DNA of 64,000 nt, from contig JAKCOZ010000004.1 in assembly GCA_022605955.1 (NCBI GenBank), positions 66,028,229 through 66,092,228 of the forward strand. The letters run 5' to 3'. The notes beneath the pieces are model-generated. The model saw only the letters and a program-made list of their open reading frames with translations, was not told the origin of the DNA and did not search any database. Below, piece by piece: positions 1 through 12,600 of this stretch; the first letter of the stretch is position 1; the number at the start of each line of letters is the position of its first letter. Position numbers and translations under genes: made by a program. The stretch is from Rallus limicola (taxonomy: Eukaryota > Chordata > Aves > Gruiformes > Rallidae).

Positions 1-2559
1 GCACCTCTATTTTAGAGTTAAAAATGGACCTAAGTGTTCGCATTTGGAGAACAGAATTAAGATGGGAATGCTACATGGGGTTGCAGGCAATGAATCCAGC
101 CACAGGATGCTGCACTGCCCTTTTTTCCCCTCTCAGCACTCTCTGAGCTCTGGCTACATATTCCATCCTATTCACCACGAGCCAGATAATATAGCTATCT
201 GCCTGAAAAACTGTTTACACACACACACAGAGGTTAATTTTCAGTTGTTCAGTAGTTTTTGTTTAATAGAGACATGAGAATTTTACAAACCAAGTTTTTT
301 ACTAGAGAATAAATGGGATAATTACTTCTATTGGTTGTAACACCAGTAGTTATGTAAGATATATTTTAGCATTCTCTAGAAAAATTACTTTTCCTTATTA
401 ACAGCAACAGAGCTCTCAGAGGGTTTAAATGAATACCTGAATAGGAACCAGGCACTGTCCAGCTCAATAGAAATGGGACCTTGGGTGCTTTGGCTGTGGA
501 ATGGACTGATGTTTCAATACCTGATTTTTCCTGCTCCTTCCCACTGGTAAAATGAGACCACAAAAGACGGGATAACATTGAAAGCTGTAAGTGTGACACA
601 TTTCATTTCATCATTCCTAACTTACAAGATACCACATGTAAGATGAGCTAAATACCATGGTAAGACTGGGAAGTGTCTAAGTCATTGCAGCCATGCATTC
701 CCAAATGGCATATGTTGGAACCCCTGTTTTTACATACAGCTCCATAGGTTGGTTGTAGAGAACATCATCATCCTGTCCCTGATAATGGCCGTGTTCACAG
801 CCTTTCTTCTTTCTCTTTTTGTTGGTTCTAAACCCCCTTTTCCCATACCCACTCTTAGAGCCAACCAACCACGCCACCTCCTTTCTATGTGGTAACACTC
901 CCCAGTTCCCCAAAAATATCTTTTGCAATAGTCTTCTCAGTTTGCCTGCACCAGCAGCAGGTAATCTCAAGATATGGGCTTCCCTCCTGCTGCATTTCCT
1001 TCACTAGAAGACTTTGAGGTGTTCCAGGTCCCTTCTCCCCGCTCCTCCCCAGTTCCACCCCCCCCCCCCCATCACCACCACCACAGTTATCACCTTCTCC
1101 ACCGTGTGGAGTAAACCGGTCAACTACACTTCAAAACTGGGCATGGCAAATGTCCCAAAAAAACCCAAAACTAAAGTAAAACCAAAATAAATCAAAACCT
1201 CTTCCTCCTTGCAAGTGTCAGGAGGGGTTTAAACAGCTCATTTGGCAGATCCAGCTGAGAGACAGGCTACAGAAACAAAGGAAGGTTTCAGGGCTGAAGG
1301 GGGGGCAGCAACCTCCCATGGAGGATGGTGAGAACACACAGCTGAGGGAGGCAGAAAAAAGGTGGAAAGCTCTTCAACCCTGCCGAGGAAACGAAAGGCA
1401 GGGCTGCAGGTGTATCTTACAGGCTGAGTGAAATAAGTTAAACTCTATTAGTAGGTAGGTCAATTTAAATTAAGAGTGGAGTGCTAAAGAAAACAATGGA
1501 ACAACAAGCGAATAGAGGGCAAGTGTTTTCTTGGAGAAGCTGTTCACATGTTACATTATTTCCCAGCACAAATACAGAAGCACAGGTTTTAATTCGTATG
1601 TTTTCTGGGTTTCAGTAGCTGGATACCTGATGCAGGTGAAATAGGAAACAAAACAAATTCTTCTCTCTCTTTTTTTTTTCTTTTTTTTCCAGCTTCTTCC
1701 ACTAGTTTATCTTTTTTCACTTCCTATGACACTAGGATAAGGACAAAGAGGAAAACACATGTTCCCATGTAAAAATAGATGTTGGCAATTACTTGCTGAA
1801 GCTGAGTATTTCTCATACAGGAAAAAAATACAACCCTATTCCAATTTTTATTTTTAAATAATAATAATAAAATGTAATGTAATTTTTAATCTTAGGGTTT
1901 TTTTTTAATTAGTTTTTAATTGCACTGCAAATTCTCAGCATTGTGGTCTGCAGTACTCTGCTTGAGGAAAAGCACTGAATTAACAGAAAACAAACCAACC
2001 TAGCAAAAAACCCCAGATTCTAACCAGGTGGCAACACATAAATATGTGACACATTTGACTGGAATTTACATTGAGATGCACAAGTGTCACCAGAGTTTGC
2101 ATTATGTAAGGGCGGAAACAGGATGCCAAGATTATGGGATTGCAAAATTGTTGTAAGGCAAAGAAGAATACTCATAAAATCGGTGAAAACACCGTGTTGT
2201 GTGGGATTGCTGAGGCCCCCAAGGTTCAAAAGCAAATTATGAAAGAAGTTACAGAAGATTTAACCTGGAAAGACTATCTAGCCAGTCAGTTTGTACCGTC
2301 CACGGGCAAGAAGACCTGAAAAACAGGGCAACAAAAACCCACAGCTGTCTGCTACCGATGCGCTGGTCTGGGAATCTAAGCCACGCACACCTGTAGGCCA
2401 CCGAAAGAGCTTTTCCCAACCCAGTATCTACTTTGCCATGTGGCTGGAGCGGCTCCTGGCTACAAGCACAGCATGCTACGCTGCCTCTTCTGAAGGGAGC
2501 ACAAGGGGTTTTGCTGCTGCTTTGCCACCGGCGCGGAGAAAAGCAGCCACAGCCCCATC
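1..2559. other. Intergenic DNA, no gene seen
   Basis: AT-rich unique sequence with short open frames only. It includes a 13-C run at 1058-1070 and A/T-rich low-complexity DNA near 1,660-1,690 and 1,840-1,920. Nothing further is supported. Confidence 0.6.
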
Positions 2560-2730
2560 GCAGAGCGCAATCGCTCCAATAAACAAGCGCTAATCATGGA
2601 CATTATGCACAGCATAATAGCGTGTGAGCTTGTCAGCGGGCAAACAGCTCTCTCTCTGAATGAGATCCCTTTCCAAATTAGGGGAACCAAATTACACAAT
2701 CTGACAGCTGTTTGCTGACCTACCTAAAAC
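2560..2730. promoter_or_regulatory. Candidate conserved non-coding element with 7-bp palindrome
   Basis: Non-repetitive sequence containing the inverted repeat ATTATGC-ACA-GCATAAT at 2602-2618. A stretch with typical conserved-element composition and a CAGCTG E-box at 2705-2710 follows. Function is inferred. Confidence 0.3.
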
Positions 2731-5170
2731 AATTTGGCGGTCTCAGTCCAGTTCCTCACGGGCAGGTGTCTGCTTCGCAGACAACATCAGCACCATTTGG
2801 GTTGGTGACAGGCTGGCTTGCAGTCTCAGCAGGCACCCCGGGGCAGGAATGGCCTCGCAAAGGCTTTTTTTCCATACATGGCCCCAGGGCTGGTCCCCCC
2901 AGGCAAGGAGAACAGACTGGGAATGCCTGGAATGGCAAGTCAGCACCCACCCAGAGGCTAAAGGGGGGTGGGGGGCATGAATTTCCAGTCATCTCAGTCT
3001 AGCCGACAAATAGTCTGTTCCACTGAAAGCAACAGAAAGAGCAAGCACTATTGTTGGTTTGTAAAATAATTAAAAAATCACTAAACACTGATGGATTTTG
3101 AGAAAGAAAATCTAGGATGTCACAGCTCTATTTCGTAGGAGCCTTTTTTATATCTGGCTAGAAAACCCTTCCTGAATTCAACAGTAACAGGGCTTGATTC
3201 TTCACACCTTACTCATTTCCAATATATTCAAGCAAAGCTTGTATAAGAAGCAAAGATTGTGGGCTTTTAGAAGTTTGCTTTTCACTCACTGCTGGAAGCT
3301 TTCACTGCGCTGTAATGACTTTCACTATGCTAGGGAATCGAGTCCACTGCTTTATAGCCATTCTGGGTAATGCAGAAAGAGCTTGTGTATTTGGCAGAAA
3401 CCAGCTATATTTCTCTGTTATAAATCATCCAATTCATCAGTCAGTCAAGCATCTTTATGCTGAATCTCAGAAGTTTCACTTTTCCTTCCAGAGCAAAACA
3501 AAAGAAAGACTGCTGATATGCCTGGAGTAGAATATCCACTCTTGGTCTTCTCAGTGCCTGAAAAGAGCCTCGGGAGCGCTGACACTCCAAAATGGCACCT
3601 TGTCCTGAGATTCAGTAACTAAGGAAGCAGCTCTGCCGGCATTAATACAAAATCCAAGTTACTTGTTTGAATGCTGCCACGCAGGGTTAACTGGTGTTGC
3701 TACCACCTTCCCTTGTTCCAGAAACATTTGTTTCCCAGAATTTGAATGTCAGGAGCTTTTGTTACTGGTGCATCTGTAAATAATTAGCATTTCTTTGTTG
3801 AACACTAATTGTGTCTGCCATGCAGCTGTGCCAGCAAAAGTCTCAAAATAGATGTCATAAACAGCAATGGACCAAATTGTCTCCTTAGTCCCGGCTGACC
3901 CCAGAACATCAGAGTTTTAAGTCAGAGCACAGCATGGCCTCAGGGGCCAAATTTACCTCTGGGTGAATCTCTGCTGTTCAGTTTTACAAGTCATCCATTT
4001 ATTAATCAGCCTCACACAGTGAGAAGCTGCTGTTTGTCAGGAACAATCATGATAGCTGATAACCTCTTTATCCAGCCTTGGGTTTGCTATGTGACCTACC
4101 AAGAAGAGAAGATCGAGGTGGATGTGGGGGTAGGCAATAAGCAATACTGCTTGCACTCACTTTGCAACAGCATTATTGTGAGTTTCTCTTCTGAAAAAGG
4201 GCACACCTGTGGATCCCACTGCAATACTCTTTTCAATACTCTGGATATTCATGATGCTGTACACAAATGGGTCCCTTCTCCATCAGTTCATACCTCTTTA
4301 TACCCCACAACCTGTGAGAGAACACTTACTACTGCCATAACAGCCCCTCTGCAACTATCTTACTTCCCCCACCTCTGTTTCCAAGATTCTCCAACTTCCA
4401 ACCCCTCCAGCTGTCCTACCAACATCAGACCTCACAGCCATCCTTTAGCCCTTCTGCCTTCTGTTCTGGATTTGTTCTGCAATTGCTCTCCAGTTTCCCA
4501 AAATATCAGCAATACGTGTCCACGACACCAACACTTCACCTGAATTCCTCCTACATGTAGCCACCACACACACATTTGCACACACAGACTACTTCTTTCC
4601 TTCTCTAATTCCAACTCCCTCTAATAAGAAATCATGCTTTTCAATTAGATGGATTATTTTGTCTTCTGAACTAGGGAAAACAAGAGCATGATCAACCTCC
4701 CCCTTCAACTTCCTGAGACTGGCTTCTTATTTCCTTCTTGACAAGTGTCAGAGCATAAAGCATTGCATACATTTCAAAGCAGTTTTTAATATGTTCTGGA
4801 TACCTTCTTGTGTTTCTTGTGAGCATGTTAGCCATCCCATTACTTCATTTTTCAGTGAATAATTATTTTTGAAAGAAAAACAACTTCCATTTATTATCTA
4901 GTGTTCCTTCCTCTGGACACCTCTTCTCTCTCCTGCACTTACAGCACTTCCTCCTCCTCAACATTAGATTTCCCTCAAACTTCACTCCATTGCAGAGTAA
5001 CTGTTATTGAAGCATCTCATCTGCTGTATCCCCTTCTTTCTCCCTCAATTCATGACAGTCCCCTCCAGGTTTTATTGATTTTTTTTCTATTGTTTTCCAC
5101 TTTTCTTCAGGAAATTATCACCATATGCTTGCTCTATTGCAATTCACTTTCCCCAAGTGACATCTTCTCT
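2731..5170. other. Intergenic DNA, no gene seen
   Basis: Unique AT-moderate sequence. The longest open frame (4019-4543, 174 codons, plus) has no recognisable domain and no family resemblance, and it is treated as chance. Confidence 0.6.
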
Positions 5171-5174
5171 TGGC

Positions 5175-5240
5175 CATTGTTACAACCAATATACTTGGCT
5201 AGATCTGACTCAGTATGGCCTTTCTTATGTTAATGCTAAT
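5175..5240 (+). mobile_element. Relic 3' end of an ancient CR1-like LINE
   Basis: The words TTGGCTAGATCTGACTCAGT and TATGGCCTTTCTTATGTTAA resemble the 3' end of old sauropsid CR1/L3-type elements, which carry a 'lead to the TATGGCC-TTCTTATG' tail. Only about 65 bp is recognisable. Confidence 0.4.
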
Positions 5241-8200
5241 GGAAAGTACAGCCTCAATCTCTGCATCTGCCTTCTTCCAGCCAATACAATATCCTATCCT
5301 GCCACTATGGCATTCTGTCTGAATTATTTAATCTTTGTCCTAAGCTTAACACAACCAGAGCTGGATTCTTGGACTTGAGTCCTGGACCCCAATGCGACAA
5401 TGCAGAGACACGTGGTACTCAGGCTTTTGTGAATCACGATGTGACTGAGATCAGTCCTGGGATCATCACTTTGACTGTCATCCCTGAGTGTTAAATTGTC
5501 TCTGCTAATCCTCCAGCCACAGGAAACATCAAACTTAGACTTTCATTCATGATTTCAAGGACCAAGATAATTTTACTTCTCCCAGCCTTGTCTCCTCATG
5601 CCTGTTTCTTTAATGACACCAGTCAAGAAAGTCTGAGAGTGAGGGCTGTTTTCCCACTCTTTGTCCCACCCTGCACACTGGTGGGATAATGACCCAGCCG
5701 GTGATATTGCCCCATTCCAGACTTAATTCCTTTCACAACACTCACTTTCAACTGCTTATTTTGTTCATATTGGGAGAGAAGTATTGAAAGGATAGGAGTG
5801 CTGGAAGGGACTCCAGTACAATGGAAATATGACTGCAGGAGTGATGCGACAATGAACAGTAGATGGAGTTAGAGAAGTTAATATTGTTTAACCCAGGGGT
5901 GGGAAAAGGAAGGCACCACAAATGAGCCCATTGATGGTTATTGAGCTGAAGCCTGATATATATTCATATGTAGTTTTTCAGACTGTGTGCCCTTAAAGAA
6001 GAGAGTCTGCTATACCCACCATGCAGCCAAGACTGTAGCAATGGCATAGAAGCAAGGAAAGTTGTATCATTGGGACTATGGTCAGGACTTTGTGAAAGAT
6101 ACCCTGAAGTGGCCAATCTTCATACAGTTTCAGTAGCTGATTGCTGTTGCCCCTCCACCACAGTGGATGAGGTGGGGTCTGCAAGCAGGAGCGCCCTGGA
6201 GCCCTGGGCTGCCTTTTCACCTGTGTGGTTTGAACCATGCCCACTTTACCTCCATGTAGCAGCTCCTGGAAACAAATCGGAATAAAGGCTGCTCCCAAGG
6301 AGACCTAATGATGCAGCTTGAGCAGTGGCTCTTCATCAGCAGCCATGAGATGCTAACATAAGGCAGTGCAGTTTGCTGAGTTTTCATTCAAAATGTTGCC
6401 TCTCTTTTAGTAGCCAGGAACTGGAGGGCATAGGGAGCTGCAGGAGTGGTGAATAATGGTGCATGCTAGCCAAGACAAAAATGTCTTTGTAGTAGGGATT
6501 TGAGGGCAACCAGCCTTCTTAGGAGCCCACACGGAGTAGAAATGGCTTAAGCATTTACCAGTTCAGAAATTAAGTACCAGTGTAGAAGCTGATTTGCTGA
6601 ACAATGGGTTGCGTTTTCCACTAAACCCAGCTGAACTAATTAAGCGAACCACAGTGCAAAAGGATCTTCCTGACCAGACTTTATATTCCTATTTTCTTTT
6701 ATTTCACAATTCTGAAACAATGGGTAGGTCTTCATTACTCTAATCCATTTTCTTATCTTTGTTATCATCTTCAGATCTATTCTCACCCCCACAATGCCGA
6801 ATCAATGTATTTTTGAGATACAACTGTTCCTAAAACGACACTGCAAAAATATTTGCCACAACTTTATACATAAAAATAGACTAAATATCCCATTCAATGT
6901 CTTAATGTTTTGTATATCGAAAGGTAATCATAAATACAGATCCATGTTACTTCTTCACAAATCAGATTTTCTGCCAAACTCATCCTGAATTCTTTGTTAT
7001 ATCCAAGCCAAGAGTCAGATCTTTAAGTAGCTCACACTGTATAACCTGTGTCCAAGTAACTACTGAATGAGAGCATCCCTGAAAAAAATATTCATTGTGA
7101 GAACTGAAAACTTAAACCAGACTGTAATCGTGTGATGTTTCCTCTTTAAACTCATACCCTCATTCTCACTCCTTTATTTGCTTTATCTTCTGTATGCTCT
7201 ATGGTAAGTTTGTGTCCTATTTCTGTATTCAGTCCTCCCAAATATTCTTTCCAGGTTTTTTTTTCCAAATGGAAAACTACAGCTTCAATCAGTATTAGTT
7301 CTCCTTGTGATAAAATGTCTCTTAGCTGGGTACTGTGGGCATTGGAGCTCTTGCTCCCACCAACAAAGAATTAATTTGAGAGTTCCAAAGCCTATACTGA
7401 TCAGAGACACTACTTTGGAAAAATCAACATATCGGATAAAAACAGCAGCTCTGGGTTGGGTGGAAGGGCAAAGATTATCTAAAATAACAATTCCTTGACC
7501 AAAAAAACTCATCACTAGATTTTATTCTTTGGTGATATTTTCCAAATGCATTTACAGATTTCTTTTACACACAGCCTTTTCTCAGGTCTCAGAAAAATGA
7601 TAATGCAGCCCTAAAATTTCAGTTCACTCGCATGAAGTCTCAGACATGATAACTTGCCTCCTTCTCAGTTGCTCTGTGTCCCCTGCAAAGCAATCTTGCC
7701 AGGATCACCATGTGCTTGAAAATTCTAAAACAGATACATCAGGAATAAACCTGAGCACCCCTAATTACACCATGTATGAGGCTCCAGAAGGAATATTTTG
7801 AAGCTGAAAAAATTTGCAACCTAGCATCAACATTTTTCCAGCTGAAATATGTTGCAGGGATGTAAATCCCAACTTGCAGGACTGAAAGCAAAGGTGTTAG
7901 CAAGAAGAAAGTAAACAATCTGGGAGTCTTTATGTCACTTAGAAAGACTTCCAATGCACAAATGTGCAATTTCGACCCATTTAGATCTTGACAAAATCCC
8001 CTTAGAGCCCACTGGCCACAGTATAGCAGCTGAACTTTCCACATTCCTTCAAATTCTGCTTGTTAGTATTTATCCTTGTGATTTTTGTTTAAAGCCATCC
8101 ACGTTGTCCCGAGCAGTTAGACCAGCTTCACACAGTTTTGTTCCTCAGTCAAATAAATGTCAGTCTGCTTTACCAGCTGCAGCCATATAATTACTTAATT

Positions 8201-8440
8201 GTACTGGGTTGTACCTGGAACCGTAAGTTAGCATGCAATAGAACTGAATTTACAGAGCAGCTTTGGTTGGCGGACTTGTGCTGTAGCTGTGCCCACAGCA
8301 GCCACAGCCCGGCTGCTTCTGCCATTGTGATGTTCAGCTGGGTACACACAGTGAGGAGCTATGTCATTCACAGCGCTGTCATTCAAAACGCTGCATCACC
8401 AGACCTGTAAGCTCCAAGTTGTGGCATTTACACAAAGTAG
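5241..8440. other. Intergenic DNA, no gene seen
   Basis: AT-rich unique sequence with short frames only. No repeat or RNA gene is recognised. Confidence 0.6.
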
Positions 8441-8443
8441 GTG

Positions 8444-8683
8444 TACAGTGTCGTGTGGAAACAACACAAATGCACACACAAATGCTTGTTTACAGACATT
8501 TGTGCACACGATGCCCCACTTTGAACTCACAGTAGGAACTGTGCTTATAATAAGCCTTGCCCGTTTCCCTGAAACATTTGTCCCCTTGATGTGACTGACT
8601 CCCATATTTTTAAAATCTCTGTATATTACTAATCCTTGATCATTTGTGCATACATTTGTGTTGTTTCCACAAGGCACTGTGTA
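8444..8683. repeat. 240-bp unit with about 42-bp terminal inverted repeats
   Basis: The left arm 8444-8484 and the right arm 8641-8683 are reverse complements with a 20-bp perfect core (TGTGGAAACAACACAAATG plus flanks), about five mismatches and one 2-nt gap. The loop is about 156 nt. The outer edge carries CAGTG, the start of many hAT elements, but no clean 8-bp duplication is seen. It may be an old non-autonomous DNA transposon. The right arm abuts a CR1 fragment. Confidence 0.6.
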
Positions 8684-8689
8684 TCTCAG

Positions 8690-9610
8690 TTGAAGGCAAA
8701 TCTTACTAGCCAACACCAAGGCTAAGTAGGCACTGAATAACTTAAGGGCTGTGTCAATGTCCTTTGTCAGCAGGTCCCCTGGCCCATTCAGCAGCAAGCC
8801 CAAATTTTCCTACCTTCTTTTTGCTGCAATGTTCTTGTAGAAGCCTTTCTTGTCCCTTGCGAGATTCAGCTCCTCATGGACTTGGCTTTCCTAACATCAT
8901 CTCTGTATGCTCAGATGGTATTTGTGTATTCCTTCCAAGCCATCTGTCCCTTCTTCCACCTCTCAAATACATTCTAATTATATTTTCCTTACCCAGAAGC
9001 TCCTTGTTTATCTAAACATCCTTGTTTGCAAAGATGAGGTCCAGCAGAGGCTCTCCCTTCATTGCCTCCTTCATCACCTGGTTCAGGTTGTTATCAATGC
9101 ACTCCAGAAGCCTGCTGTATTGTTCGTGCCGTGCTGTGCTGTTCCACCTGAAGATTCCAGGGATATTTAAGGCCCCCATGAGAACAACATGGCTTGTAAA
9201 TGTAAGGATCTTTCCAGTTGTCTGGAGAAGGCTTCATCTACCTCTTACTAATCAGATGGTCTACAGCCCTCACACCACAGCATCGTCCAAATAGTATGCC
9301 GGCTAGTGTTGACTTACAAGCTTTAGGCTGTTTCACCATCTGTCCTTAGGCAGACCTCCACTCATCCTTGCCTTCATCTACTGCCAGGGCATTGAACCTA
9401 TTCTGGAGCAGCAGATCCACAGGTGAGGCAGAAGCCATCTTCTGGTTCCAGAGCTCACAAGCTCCCAGCCTTCCCCATCCTGGGAGTCTTTGTTTTCCCA
9501 AATCCATAAGCACAGACTCTGCCTCTGCACCTCTCAGTTACAGCTGGGACTCAGGCTCTGGTAGCTACAGATTCATCTCCTCTCCATCATCTCTGAAGCT
9601 GCACTTGTTT
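8690..9610 (-). mobile_element. CR1 LINE fragment, endonuclease region of ORF2
   Basis: The minus-strand translation, with frameshifts, gives typical CR1 ORF2 endonuclease and linker segments: a leucine-rich piece like RLLECIDNNLNQVMKEAMKG, then LLDLIFANKD, and further on GPGDLLTKDIDTA. The element is old, interrupted by stops and frameshifts, and non-functional. Edges are approximate. Confidence 0.7.
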
Positions 9611-12600
9611 TAGGGGAAATCTAGTCTGAGGTTTTTGATTGATTGGGGGTTTCTTTGTTAGAAAACACCCCTGATTAACAAGAGATACAAAGGTAATAGC
9701 AAAGTTATCCTTCAGAGCTATTTATAGTGAACGGAACATGGGAAAGTTGATATCTAGGAAGGTTAAGGCAGTTCAGTGAACAGGTGAGGCTGTGTATACA
9801 GAGAGGAGCAGTCACATCCTCAGGTCACTAAGCCTCCCATAACTTTCTTTAACTGCAGATATTTCATAAGGAAAGCTACCAGTAGAATGGCCGTATCTAT
9901 GAGTGGCCAAAGAGCTAATTGCAATTATTAAATACAGAAAGCACAAAAAAAAAATCTTTAAAGTCCTTAAAACACTTGTTATTATGGAAAAAAATTGGGG
10001 GTTATGTTATTCCTGTATTAAGTAATCTGTGGATTTTGGAAGCTCTTTCAGCCTTAGACAGGAAAAAATTATCTTTATTTTTGCTAGTAAGTAAAGTACA
10101 CAGTCAGTGAAGAAATTTCTGGTAGTATCTCCTTCCTGGAGAAGACCAAAGTTTAATTATTAGAAAGTGAAATAAGACAACTCTGATCACAAGTAGTGGG
10201 GCAAATTTTGAACAGTGAAAGAGGCGAAACCCTTAAACAACCATCAACACGGTGGCCTTGCACCATTTGAAGTCTTTGAACTACAACAGTATTTCTTTCT
10301 CAGAAGTTCCACATTGCTCAAGTGTTACAGGCTTATATACATATTACTGGGTGAGGATCTTTGTGTGCGGTGCCCAAGGTGCTAGACTGCCCTATTGTTT
10401 ATAGATTTTAAGGACCACCAGGAACTCTGATGCTAGGGATCTACACACTAAACACACAGAGCAAAGACATTTCCCTGGAATTGACAGTTCATACATGTTG
10501 TGTATTTATACTCACGTGCATCACAGAGTTGCTGGAACACCTTAGGATACTGCTGTGAGATTCTGGAGAAAAGGATAGTTAGGATGACTGAGATTCCTTG
10601 TTTTTTGAACAGGTGGCAGAACATGTAACTGAGCCATTGACTGCCACTGGATCATATAAATGGACTTCTCCAACAGATTCCAGCACTGTTTTTCTCCCAT
10701 TCTATATTAAAACACTGTTCTACTACATACCAAAATGCATTTGCAGGTCAGATCCAGACAGTATTGGTACATGTCTGCATACCAAATAGCAGAAAAACCA
10801 CAAGCTGCATGGTCAGTATTGTCTTACAAACCACTTCCTTAACTGATAAAGCCATTTCTTCTTTCCATGTTCATTATTTGAACCCCTCTGAAGAATGAAC
10901 AAATCGATGTTTTCTATATGTAAATAATCCCATGATCACAGAGAAGTGGCAACTCTTTACTGGCACCAGCATATAATGGTGTTCACACAAAAGACCTGAC
11001 TCAACATCGAGTGCTTCAGTTGCTGAACAAGGTCTCAGATCAATATGTGATATCTGTGGAACACATGCTACCTTATTAGAGATGCAGCTAATTCTTATTC
11101 ATCCATGGGCATCATAGGTCATGGGAATGAAGGCAAAAAATACCTAATTCCACAGACAGGACATAATCCACCACACAATAAACAAAAACAAACCAGAGAA
11201 ATCCTGCTGGATGCCATAAACAGAGCCCAGTACCAATAACTCGCTGGGAACCTTGAACAGGTGCCATGGGAGCATGTCGCTAAATTACAGCCTCCCTCCC
11301 ATGTGGCACCCTAAATTATCCACATGTTCACATAAATCCATCAGAACTCTTATCTCAGATATACACCAAAAAACAGTACTGTCCAAGCAACCTGTCCTGG
11401 TCGACTTTTTCCTTTTCAAAAGCCCCATGTACAAAGAGAGTTACATGAAACTACCTGTAGCTGCAACTAGGACAATCTTATTCCAGAGAAATGCAGTTTA
11501 TTCATGTTTAAATCATTTTTTTAAAATTTATATTTCTCCCAAAGAATGGTCTGAAGGCAAAGTAAAATAACATTAAATCTTCTCAATGGGGATTGGTGTT
11601 AAGAAGCATTTTTTTAAATGGTGACACGATGGTGTATGGGTTTTTAGGGGTTTTTTTTCCAGGACTTTCTTTTGAGAAACAGCAGCCTTAATCCTTCACA
11701 AACAAAACACACACCCCCATCCCCACAAAAAAAGAACAACAAAAAAACCCCACCCTACTGATATCAACCATGGGGACGAATCCTCTATAACAACCTGTGG
11801 CTTGTCTGCAGACCTTAATTAGTTAGAGAGATCATGATATAGAGCCTCTTCAAAGCGGCTAAGAGTGGTAGTTTTCTATGGAGAAACAGAGCAACCTTTT
11901 GTACCTGGTAATTTAAGGAGCAGCAACAGGCTAATCCGCCGCCAACGCGGGGCGTAGCATGTGGTGTGGTTCTCAGCAGAACAGCAGGCCCCTAATGAGG
12001 TCTAGGAGTGGATAGCAGCTGGTAAACTCGGTGCTCAAGTAGGAGGCTCAGAGAGCCTTTATTTGCTAACAAAAGGCTGCAAATTGCTCAAAGGCCTGAG
12101 TAGGCAATGAGAACATGTTCATATGGTCAGCCAATATATAAATTTTCAAAACAAATATTACAATATATACATTTTCCTTGCAAGGGGCGAAGCAGTGGAG
12201 TTTCTGAGGGCTGGGCAGTTCAGAAATCAGTCATCCGCTGAGTTACTAAGCTGAGTACCCTGGAAATTACACTAGCTTGTCTCTCTGTATTGCAGCAACT
12301 GGAATACACATATGCATCTAACATATCTGTATGTGATTTCCAGCATAAAATAATTTCACACAGAAAGCTAGTAAATTTGAAGATATTTCACCGTATTCTC
12401 CTGCCACTTGACCCTGAGAACTGTATTGGCTTCTGAAGCGCAACGGATGGGGAAAGATGAACTGTAAATCTATCAAAAGGCTTTGACAAAAGATATCATA
12501 AACCATAGGTTCAAAGATCAAGTGTTTGAACAAGATCAGAAGCTAAGATTTACTCAGATTTTGTTAGGCATCTGACCTTATCCATTGTTGTCTTTACAGT

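Noticed and set aside
4019..4543. 174-codon plus-strand frame in intergenic DNA
   Set aside because: Cys/Ser/Pro/Thr-rich chance translation with no domain and no neighbouring exon signals.
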